Assembly: GCA_018652595.1 (NCBI GenBank)
Contig: JABIBU010000014.1
Span: 1 to 37,292 of the forward strand
DNA from: Candidatus Magasanikiibacteriota bacterium
GTDB taxonomy: Bacteria > Patescibacteriota > Patescibacteriia > Magasanikbacterales > UBA922
Length of the DNA stretch: 37,292 nt
Direction of reading: 5' to 3'
The translations under genes were made by a program, and so were the position numbers. Every line of letters begins with the position of its first letter. The stretch's first letter is position 1. The notes below the pieces were generated by a model. The model searched no databases. It saw only the letters and a program-made list of their open reading frames with translations, and was not told the origin of the DNA. Positions 29,969-36,212 of this stretch are shown here, piece after piece.

Positions 29969-30685
29969 TTACTTGAGGATGGTAATGATGTCCTCACCTT
30001 CCTGATCGGTTGGATCAGCTGAGAAACCATTGCCACGACCAGAGCCGTAACCACAATCGCGCAGGGAAATCCCATTGAGACCGAGATGTCGGACCTCGAG
30101 ATCGCATCCGTCCATTTCGAGGACGTAAGTTACGACGTAGCCTACCTCGGAGTGGTCATCTGGGGTTTCGATCCGGCCGTACTTGATCGGACCGCTTTGT
30201 CCACGAAGTATGACTTTGCCCCGCACGCTGTGCAGACGCCATCCTCCGTGGAAGTTGCTGGAAAACACCCCGTTGGGTGTCATTGGAGTAACTTGGCTGC
30301 ACCAGTTGGACAGAAGCATTTTGCCCGCGATGTCCATTTGGTTTTCCTTCTTGTCACTCTTACGGACAACAATGAAGAAACCAGATCCTGGCCGTATGTC
30401 CAAGAAGGGGCCATGATACATGGTCTTCCGAGAAGGGTCGGCTCTGTAAAGAGTGTGACCCTGGGGGAAGCTTATCTCAAGATACTTACCGTCCTTCTTT
30501 GAGGTAATCTTCCATGCGAACCAGAATTGATCGCACTCCTCCTTGCTGTAGTACTGCAAGGACGGGTCGTATGTCCTCATGGCTGCTGTCTGGGTGCACA
30601 TCGGTGCGTACTCCTCAGCGTGGAGGAGGGTGGGGGTGGTGAGGCTAATCAGGGCGATGATCGCAGCAATGATGAGATTCTTCAT
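29969..30685 (-). CDS. Secreted protein of unknown function, GC-rich and apparently foreign
   Basis: The protein has 238 residues. A clear signal peptide (MKNLIIAAIIALISL, ending near LHA) is followed by about 215 extracytoplasmic residues with 5 Cys (in MCTQ, EECDQ, NWCSQ, GCDLE and DCGYG) and no domain I recognise. Codon and base use are visibly GC-rich, unlike every neighbour. It is also the only gene in the window with a full Shine-Dalgarno (CAGGAGA, 6 nt before the ATG) and a perfect consensus promoter. Related direct repeats flank it. I infer recent horizontal transfer as a self-contained expression cassette; donor and function are unknown. An assembly artefact should be excluded. Confidence 0.75.
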   Translation of the reverse strand: MKNLIIAAIIALISLTTPTLLHAEEYAPMCTQTAAMRTYDPSLQYYSKEECDQFWFAWKITSKKDGKYLEISFPQGHTLYRADPSRKTMYHGPFLDIRPGSGFFIVVRKSDKKENQMDIAGKMLLSNWCSQVTPMTPNGVFSSNFHGGWRLHSVRGKVILRGQSGPIKYGRIETPDDHSEVGYVVTYVLEMDGCDLEVRHLGLNGISLRDCGYGSGRGNGFSADPTDQEGEDIITILK

Positions 30686-30689
30686 GGTA

Positions 30690-30695
30690 TTCTCC
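30690..30695 (-). promoter_or_regulatory. Strong Shine-Dalgarno of the foreign gene
   Basis: AGGAGA lies 6-7 nt before the ATG. It is notable because nearly all other starts in the window lack such a site. Confidence 0.75.
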
Positions 30696-30717
30696 TGTTG
30701 TGCCTTACCTCGTTGGG

Positions 30718-30798
30718 CAAGACCTTTTTGGTTTTCGATGTTGGCAAAAGCGCCTATCTAAGCGCTAAAATAACGCACAAATAGACACTTGCCAATCT
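30718..30798 (-). promoter_or_regulatory. Structured 5' leader of the foreign gene
   Basis: In the minus-strand RNA, TTGGCAA pairs with TTGCCAA. Inside, GTCTATTTGTGCG pairs with CGCTTAGATAGGC (12 of 13 positions, counting G-U), closing a loop of about 9 nt. A second CTTGCCCAA lies downstream and could compete for the first arm. No known riboswitch class is recognised. Confidence 0.45.
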
Positions 30799-30823
30799 TT
30801 TTAAGGAACGATTATAACAAAGT

Positions 30824-30852
30824 ATTATAGCACAAAAAAGAGGTTTTGTCAA
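30824..30852 (-). promoter_or_regulatory. Perfect consensus promoter of the foreign gene
   Basis: TTGACA (30847-30852), a 17-nt spacer and TATAAT (30824-30829), identical to the sigma-70 consensus. A second TATAAT lies at 30811-30816. The leader to the ATG would be about 130 nt. Confidence 0.85.
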
Positions 30853-30900
30853 GACCTTTTCTGGGTTATTTGGCTAGGTTGAGGGAAAAAGTGGTTATTT

Positions 30901-31004
30901 CCCTCTTGAGAGGGGCAAGACACGAAGTGCTTGGGGTGTGTTGGTTGGTAATTATAAGTGTTGGCGAACACACCCCACCCTTCGGGCACCACTCTCAAGA
31001 GGGG
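30901..31004. repeat. Nested inverted-repeat element
   Basis: The gene-free stretch 30686-31044 holds the foreign gene's leader and promoter and then this element. The outer arms CCCTCTTGAGAG and CTCTCAAGAGGG and the inner arms GGGGTGTGTT and AACACACCCC are perfect. It is GC-richer than the flanks and has no ORF. The CTCAAGAGGGG and ACACACCCC words resemble widespread bacterial palindromic repeats. Confidence 0.65.
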
Positions 31005-31005
31005 A

Positions 31006-31033
31006 TTTAAAAACCCGCCTTACAGGCGGGTTT
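31006..31033 (-). terminator. Terminator of the methyltransferase/pilMNO unit
   Basis: On the minus strand AAACCCGCC and GGCGGGTTT form a 9-bp stem with a 5-nt loop, running into TTTTT. It lies just after the methyltransferase stop codon. Confidence 0.85.
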
Positions 31034-31044
31034 GCAGTGAGAGA

Positions 31045-32211
31045 CTAGACTTTCCTAAACTTCCAAATCACCCTTGCTACATGTTGCTTTGATCTGTGAT
31101 AGGTGAGCGAGTCAGATTCTTCAGAGAGTGGAATTAGTTCAAAGCCTTCACATTTTATATCGTCAATACAATCAATCTCTACCCAATCATTTTCATCCTT
31201 AAACTTTGGAATTATGAAAATAACAGTTCCTCCTTCTTTTAGTATTTGATAAAATTCTCTGAAAGATTGTGTATAGAGCTCTGCTAATTCGCCAGTTTGT
31301 TTTTTTAGTGTGTCTTTTCTTTCATTGCCACGTAGCGGTTTGCCCATATAAGGTTCAGAGACGATTAGGTCAACCGAATCCTCATCAAGTTCTTTTGAAA
31401 GTTTGGTGGCATCAGATGTGGTGAGTTTTAGGGTGTTGGGTTTTGTATTATAAGTTTTTTCAATCCATTTTATATTTTCGTCAGTATCAGTTATGGCTTT
31501 TTCAGAAATGTCTGAGCCAATTATGTTTTTAAAACCTAAATCAAGCGCTTCAGTGAGTACTGTGCCGGAGCCACAGAAGGGGTCTAATAAAACAACGTCG
31601 GATAGAGGTGCGCCATGGCTCGTCTGTACACTATCTAATCCCAAGTTAATCATTATCCTCGCCAATTTTGGTGGTAACATGCCACTAAAGCTATCAGTGC
31701 CAGGGCGTTTGTAATCACGAGCGCCAAATTCTTCAAAGGGCTGGATGGCTTTGGTTAAATAAATTTCATCTTCAAAAATTGTTAGGTCGCCCTGTTTTTT
31801 TATTAATTTGTTGTGCAAGATCGTGGCAGTATTTTTTGGTTCAATATATCTAACAGATCGTCCCATGGATTTCAATTGTTTTTTTATAGCCATGGCTATT
31901 TTTTTGCTATTGGGACCTGAGAGAGAAAATTGGATCTTAAATTCTTCTGGGGTTTTTGAAAGAAAGTCTGTAATGTTATCCTCCTTAATTTTTTCTGCAA
32001 TCTTAATGGTTCCGCCCAAGGTATTTATTAGATCCTCGAAATTCAGTTCTTTGGTGTTTTCAACAACAAAGAAGGTGTTTTTTCCGCCCGAGGCTGATCC
32101 ACCTTGGGCAGAAATGATTTTATGTTTAATTTTTTTATGCGAAAAAACCGCCTGAATTTCGGCGATTGAGATATGGGGTTGGTGTCCCAGTTCAAATAGA
32201 TATTTGTGCAT
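31045..32211 (-). CDS. Trm11/TrmG10-like RNA methyltransferase
   Basis: This is a SAM-dependent methyltransferase, probably forming N2-methylguanosine in tRNA. The N-terminal KYLFELGHQPHISIAEIQAV block is typical of Trm11-like proteins, and residues about 85-160 may be a THUMP-type RNA-binding region. The SAM site is VVLLDPFCGSGTVLTEALDLG near residue 208. Motif IV reads VDLIVSEPYMGKPLRG where DPPYG is usual, so the target atom is uncertain. At 388 aa it is full length. It follows the pilus genes by 4 nt and is transcribed with them, although it has no evident pilus role. Confidence 0.8.
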   Translation of the reverse strand: MHKYLFELGHQPHISIAEIQAVFSHKKIKHKIISAQGGSASGGKNTFFVVENTKELNFEDLINTLGGTIKIAEKIKEDNITDFLSKTPEEFKIQFSLSGPNSKKIAMAIKKQLKSMGRSVRYIEPKNTATILHNKLIKKQGDLTIFEDEIYLTKAIQPFEEFGARDYKRPGTDSFSGMLPPKLARIMINLGLDSVQTSHGAPLSDVVLLDPFCGSGTVLTEALDLGFKNIIGSDISEKAITDTDENIKWIEKTYNTKPNTLKLTTSDATKLSKELDEDSVDLIVSEPYMGKPLRGNERKDTLKKQTGELAELYTQSFREFYQILKEGGTVIFIIPKFKDENDWVEIDCIDDIKCEGFELIPLSEESDSLTYHRSKQHVARVIWKFRKV

Positions 32212-32215
32212 AAAA

Positions 32216-32548
32216 TTATTCAGTGTCTTCTTCTAAGACTTCTTTTATTACCGCATTAAAAGGGTCTCTAGTTAGTACTAATTCTTTCTCACTATACTTC
32301 TCTTTCCACAATTTGTCAACCCTGTCATATTTTGTAAAGTCTATGATTTCTATGCTCAAATTTTGATCCAAATTAATAAATGCCTGTGTTTGTCCTATAG
32401 CGGTATAAATATTGTTGTATACAAAGAATATTCCACCTATAATAACCGCACCAATAAAACCAATTATTAAAAAACTAGCTAGTCGTAAATAGGAATAGTG
32501 TTTGTACTCGGGTATGTCAATTGTATTTTTTTTATCGAACAGTGACAT
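32216..32548 (-). CDS. Small single-span membrane protein in the pilus operon
   Basis: The protein has 110 aa, with one membrane helix at about residues 26-48 (LASFLIIGFIGAVIIGGIFF) and a mostly polar C-terminal part of about 60 residues. I recognise no family. It overlaps the end of pilO by 17 nt. In classical clusters the lipoprotein PilP follows PilO, but there is no lipobox Cys and no PilP motif. A pilus assembly accessory role is inferred from position only. Confidence 0.65.
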   Translation of the reverse strand: MSLFDKKNTIDIPEYKHYSYLRLASFLIIGFIGAVIIGGIFFVYNNIYTAIGQTQAFINLDQNLSIEIIDFTKYDRVDKLWKEKYSEKELVLTRDPFNAVIKEVLEEDTE

Positions 32549-33101
32549 ATATTTTTGCGTTGAAGCTGAGGGTTATTGGAGTTTTTTCTACGTCGTCAGT
32601 TATGTTGCCCCGGCGTTTTTCTAGTCTAATATTTTTTACAATAACATAATATGGTAATTTTTCTAAATCATTTAAATAATTTATGTGGTTTTCAAAGAAT
32701 GCATTGTTTAGAAAAGAAAGTTCATAGTATTCAGTACCAGGTTTTTTTATTTTGGAGCTACTACCACTAAAAGAAACATTTAGAGTTTGGTCAACGCTGT
32801 GTTTTAGTGCTAGATTTTCCAATTCGGTTATTATTTTTAGTTCATCTCCAGGCTTTATTGTGGCTTGGTCGAATTTTGCTACTTCGGTTTTTATGTTATC
32901 CAGCTCTCTCATGGTTCGACGTAATTTTTGAGAGTTTTCATATTTTTGCTCCATCTCATTTTGAATTTTTGCTATACTGTCTTTAAGTGTTCCGATTTTT
33001 TTTATTGCAGGGTATATCACACCAATACTTATCATAGTCAAAACTACTAGTATTGTTATTAGCATGCCTATCAGTTTATTTTTTATTGATGGTGAGGCCA
33101 T
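32532..33101 (-). CDS. pilO: PilO-like type IV pilus inner-membrane protein
   Basis: The protein has 189 aa. A membrane helix lies at residues 10-30 (IGMLITILVVLTMISIGVIY). A coiled coil follows at about 35-80 (LKDSIAKIQNEMEQKYENSQ), then a small alpha/beta domain, the PilO/GspM plan. It would pair with PilN beneath the pilus motor. It follows pilN by 3 nt and overlaps the next gene. The family call rests mainly on topology and gene order. Confidence 0.8.
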   Translation of the reverse strand: MASPSIKNKLIGMLITILVVLTMISIGVIYPAIKKIGTLKDSIAKIQNEMEQKYENSQKLRRTMRELDNIKTEVAKFDQATIKPGDELKIITELENLALKHSVDQTLNVSFSGSSSKIKKPGTEYYELSFLNNAFFENHINYLNDLEKLPYYVIVKNIRLEKRRGNITDDVEKTPITLSFNAKIYVTVR

Positions 33102-33104
33102 ATA

Positions 33105-33635
33105 TTATTCAATTATATTGGCTTGGAAAGAAAAATTTATGTTTTCTTTTTCTGTGAGTTGTGAAATAGGTATTTCGACCTCATCTATCCAACTTATGGA
33201 AGACAAACTTTCTTGTAGGTCTAGCAGTATTTCTCTGGTTGGTGAGTATCCATCAATCAAAATAGTCTTATTTCCTTTGTCTATATTTATAGTTTTTAGT
33301 AATACATCATCTGGTATTGCTATAGCTAGCTCTGGCACGAGGTAGGAAATAGGCTCAAATTCTTTTTGTATTTTGTCTATTAAGACCAGTGTTGAATTTA
33401 TTTTTTTTATTTCTTTGTTTGTGTCTGCATTTTGGTTTTGTAAGTTGCTAAGTGCGCTATTCAATTCGTTTGAAAAATCTTCCAATACCATTTGTCCGCC
33501 GAGTAGTACAATACCACCAATCGAAAGTATGATTAGTATAAATTCTAATATATTTTTTATAAATTGAAAATTAGACAAGAAGCTCAATCTTTTCATTTTT
33601 TCTGGCGAAAGTAGGTTTAGGCGTGATGGCAACAT
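33105..33635 (-). CDS. pilN: PilN-like type IV pilus assembly protein
   Basis: The protein has 176 aa. The N-terminal cytoplasmic peptide LPSRLNLLSPEK resembles the motif by which PilN docks on PilM. A membrane helix lies at about 30-50 (FILIILSIGGIVLLGGQ), then a coiled coil (LSNLQNQNADTNKEIKKI) and a ferredoxin-like domain (LLKTINIDKGNKTILIDGYS). It sits 2 nt after pilM. Confidence 0.88.
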   Translation of the reverse strand: MLPSRLNLLSPEKMKRLSFLSNFQFIKNILEFILIILSIGGIVLLGGQMVLEDFSNELNSALSNLQNQNADTNKEIKKINSTLVLIDKIQKEFEPISYLVPELAIAIPDDVLLKTINIDKGNKTILIDGYSPTREILLDLQESLSSISWIDEVEIPISQLTEKENINFSFQANIIE

Positions 33636-33637
33636 AT

Positions 33638-34741
33638 CTATATTATATCATTTGTAAAAAAAGGATTGTCAGCCGCTCGTAGTGCTAGGCCGATTGCACC
33701 GGCATAAGATAGTGATTTTTCTACTGGCATTGAATTTTCTCGTTTGCCCCCAAGGTTTTTCCAAGGTCTGCCAGGTCGGGCTACTACCTTTAGGCTGGTA
33801 GAAATTATTTTGTCTAAGTTTTTTAGACTAGAGCCACCACCACACATGACTATCCTGGTAACTTTGTTTGCATCTGGAAAGTGAGAATAATAAAAATCTA
33901 ACGCATCCTTTATTCCGTCGGTTAGCTGTTTGTTGAAGTCGACTACTACTTTCCAAGTTTTATCATTTCCCTTTTTGTAGGATGTGCCGTGATATATTTT
34001 TATTTTTTCAGCCTCTTCGTATGGTATGCGAAGTTTTTGAGACAGAGCGGTAGTTAGTATTTCTCCAGAGTAGGGTAATGATGTGCTAAATTGTATAATA
34101 TCATGGTCATGAATTATTAAACTAGAGCGCGTGGCACTAATGTGCAATATGGCTCTGGCCTCATTTTCGTATTTTTTTTGGGCGGTTACCATGGATCTGG
34201 CTAGTGCTAGTGCTTCAATTTCTAGTGCCAAAACACCTAGCCCCATGCTTTCCATTAAGTATGTGTAGCTGTCTGATATTGCTTTTGGTACAGCGCCAAT
34301 CAACAGGTTTGTTGTATCTTTTGTCCCTGTTTCGTTTGGCAAGAATTGCCATTGTAAATAATAATTATCCTCATCAAAAGGAATATGTTTTCGGGCTACC
34401 AACATTATGTCCTCTTCAATTAGTTCATCAGCCGATTTTTTTATTTCAATATGTTTTATAAAGCTCTGTGTTTCAGGTAGTGATGCAACTACCCAAGGAC
34501 TTTTTACAGATTTCTGAGCCTTGGTTCCTTTTAGTAGTCGCATTATTCTTTTTCGGACCTCTTCTGGTTTTTGTAATTCTCCGTTTACAATAAGACCGGC
34601 TGGGAGATCAACACTGCGACAGGTAACGAGCTTGTAATATGGTTTGCGATGCAAAAAAGAATGGTTCCTAAGCTGGACCAGCTTTACTGATAGATCTCCT
34701 ATGTCTATGCCAAATGCATCTGGAAAAGGATTGCTGAACAT
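33638..34741 (-). CDS. pilM: PilM type IV pilus assembly ATPase-like protein
   Basis: PilM is an actin-like cytoplasmic protein that binds the PilN tail. I chose the ATG at 34741 (MFSNPFPDAFGIDIGDLSVK), because the longer track ORF reads through the promoter region. ATP-site blocks are FGIDIGDLSVKLVQL at the N-terminus, SLPYSGEILTTALSQ near the middle, and IVMCGGGSSLKNLDKII, with YAGAIGLALR at the end. The protein is 367 aa, near the usual 350. It heads the pilM-N-O unit with its own promoter. Confidence 0.9.
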   Translation of the reverse strand: MFSNPFPDAFGIDIGDLSVKLVQLRNHSFLHRKPYYKLVTCRSVDLPAGLIVNGELQKPEEVRKRIMRLLKGTKAQKSVKSPWVVASLPETQSFIKHIEIKKSADELIEEDIMLVARKHIPFDEDNYYLQWQFLPNETGTKDTTNLLIGAVPKAISDSYTYLMESMGLGVLALEIEALALARSMVTAQKKYENEARAILHISATRSSLIIHDHDIIQFSTSLPYSGEILTTALSQKLRIPYEEAEKIKIYHGTSYKKGNDKTWKVVVDFNKQLTDGIKDALDFYYSHFPDANKVTRIVMCGGGSSLKNLDKIISTSLKVVARPGRPWKNLGGKRENSMPVEKSLSYAGAIGLALRAADNPFFTNDII

Positions 34742-34780
34742 ATGTTGTATTTGAGTATTTGAAAACCTTATTACTTTATT

Positions 34781-34789
34781 ATTATAGCA
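34781..34789 (-). promoter_or_regulatory. Extended -10 promoter of pilM
   Basis: On the minus strand TGC precedes a consensus TATAAT. No -35 box is clear. It begins right after the terminator-like hairpin at 34791-34816. Confidence 0.5.
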
Positions 34790-34790
34790 C

Positions 34791-34816
34791 AAAAACTCCT
34801 TTGTGGGGAGTTTTTT
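34791..34816. terminator. Terminator-like hairpin before pilM
   Basis: AAAAACTCC and GGAGTTTTT form a 9-bp stem with a 7-nt loop and a T-run on the plus strand. It separates pilM from the region behind pilC. Confidence 0.55.
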
Positions 34817-34837
34817 AATTGACCAGACAGACAGCAC

Positions 34838-34974
34838 CTTTACTTTTTGTAACCAAAAAGTAACAAAAAGTTTTGGGGATAAAAAACTCGCCCCATAGTC
34901 ACTAAGTAGTTAATCATTTACAGTGCGTTGGGGGCTCAAACAGTTTTCCCCCCCCCAAGCCCCCAAGTTTTTTT
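34838..34974. repeat. Composite repeat-rich spacer between pilC and pilM
   Basis: The gene-free stretch 34742-35087 contains the pilM promoter, then this composite. TACTTTTTG and CAAAAAGTA form a 9-bp palindrome (34841-34862). TTGGGGGCT and AGCCCCCAA (34928-34966) flank a run of nine C (34948-34956), and the second arm leads into a T7 tract. No ORF is seen. Confidence 0.5.
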
Positions 34975-35010
34975 ATGTCCCTAATTTATATAAGTGATGT
35001 GATTGAGAAA

Positions 35011-35040
35011 ATAAAATACCAATCGATGTTGGTATTTTAT
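35011..35040 (-). terminator. Terminator of the pilB-pilC unit
   Basis: ATAAAATACCAA and TTGGTATTTTAT form a perfect 12-bp stem with a 6-nt loop, about 50 nt after the pilC stop. Confidence 0.8.
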
Positions 35041-35087
35041 TATGTGTATGTTGTCCCCGTAGAGGGATGCCCCGTGGGTATATTTTG

Positions 35088-36200
35088 TTAGAATGCTTGC
35101 ACCAAAGTATACATCGGCATGATTACAGCTACAGCCATGCCAGCTACAGCTAGGCCTAGGGCTAGGATTATGACTGGTTCGATTATAACAGTAAAGTTTT
35201 TCATTGTTTTGTCTACCTCATTGCCATAAAAAATTGCCAATTCATCTAGAAGTTGGTTTACTTCACCAGTTTTTTCTCCTACCATAATCATTTCTGTTAC
35301 CATGGCCGGAAAAAGATGTGTGTTGTCTCTTAATATTTCTGATAGTGGGGACCCGGTTTTTATTTTTTCAGCAGTCTCTCTAAGGCAGTCTCTATATAGT
35401 ACATTACCACAAGTCTCGCTAGTAATTTCTACTGCTTGTACTATTGGAATAGTGCTTTTCAAAAGTGAAGAGAGAGTCAACGAAAATCTAGCTAAGTTTA
35501 TTTTTTTTATAACTTTCCCAAAGATAGGCAAATGGAGATTTATATTATGAACTAAGCGTTTAAATTTTGGATATTTTTTTAGGGAAAAGACAAATAAAAT
35601 TATAAAAGCTATCAATAGTATAATAATTATTACCATGTTTATTGGGTCACTAGCAAAGTCGGTAACAGCAATTAATATTCTGGTTGCCAGTGGTAGTTCG
35701 GCATCAAATTCTTTGAACATCAACATTAATTTTGGCAAAACTACTGTGACCATCATGATGCCAATTGCAACCATCGCTACTATAATTACAGATGGATAGA
35801 TCATAGCTCCGCGAACGGTAGAGATTAGTTTTTCATTTTTTTGCATTTGGTTTACTACCTGCTTTAGGGATTCCTCTAGTTTTCCGGCTATTTCACCCGC
35901 CTCTATCATTTTTACATAAATAGGAGGAAAGGCTTTTGGGTGTTTTGCTAGTACTTCAGCCAGGGGCTGACCTTTTTCAATGTCTGTTTTTATTTCACCA
36001 ATTATTTTTCTTAGTTTTTTATTTTCAATTTCTTTGCTCAGGGTATTTAGTGATTCTACCAATGATAATCCAGCATGTATCATCGTGTGCATATGTTCTA
36101 CAAAAAATATTTTTTGCATCAAAGGAATTCGGGTAAGGTGGTCCGTTACAAAGTTATTTAGTTTTACCTCGAAAGGGGATAATTTTTTTTCCTTTTTCAT
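35088..36200 (-). CDS. pilC: PilC/GspF-family type IV pilus inner-membrane platform protein
   Basis: The platform protein on which pilin is assembled by the PilB motor. Two GspF repeats are visible: residues about 25-150 (HMHTMIHAGLSLVESLNTLS, then LKQVVNQMQKNEKL) and about 230-355 (SLTLSSLLKSTIPIVQAVEI, then MVTEMIMVGEKTGEVNQLLD). Three hydrophobic spans are present, including YPSVIIVAMVAIGIMMVTVV and the C-terminal IILALGLAVAGMAVAVIMPM. At 370 aa it is slightly short of the usual 400. It follows pilB by 12 nt. Confidence 0.92.
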   Translation of the reverse strand: MKKEKKLSPFEVKLNNFVTDHLTRIPLMQKIFFVEHMHTMIHAGLSLVESLNTLSKEIENKKLRKIIGEIKTDIEKGQPLAEVLAKHPKAFPPIYVKMIEAGEIAGKLEESLKQVVNQMQKNEKLISTVRGAMIYPSVIIVAMVAIGIMMVTVVLPKLMLMFKEFDAELPLATRILIAVTDFASDPINMVIIIILLIAFIILFVFSLKKYPKFKRLVHNINLHLPIFGKVIKKINLARFSLTLSSLLKSTIPIVQAVEITSETCGNVLYRDCLRETAEKIKTGSPLSEILRDNTHLFPAMVTEMIMVGEKTGEVNQLLDELAIFYGNEVDKTMKNFTVIIEPVIILALGLAVAGMAVAVIMPMYTLVQAF

Positions 36201-36212
36201 ATTTGAGTGCGC

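Noticed and set aside
30086-30784. Several plus-strand ORFs (up to 138 aa) opposite the GC-rich gene
   Set aside because: GC-rich genes have long open antisense frames. The minus-strand ORF has a signal peptide, promoter and Shine-Dalgarno; the plus-strand frames have none of these.
29897-30798. Integron attC site or gene cassette around the foreign gene
   Set aside because: GCCCAAC in the leader fits RYYYAAC, but no partner GTTRRRY closes a proper attC hairpin, and there is no integrase in view.
34742-34837. Extended PilM start at 34837
   Set aside because: The extra 32 residues cross the promoter and terminator-like hairpin. The ATG at 34741 begins just before the conserved FGIDIG motif.
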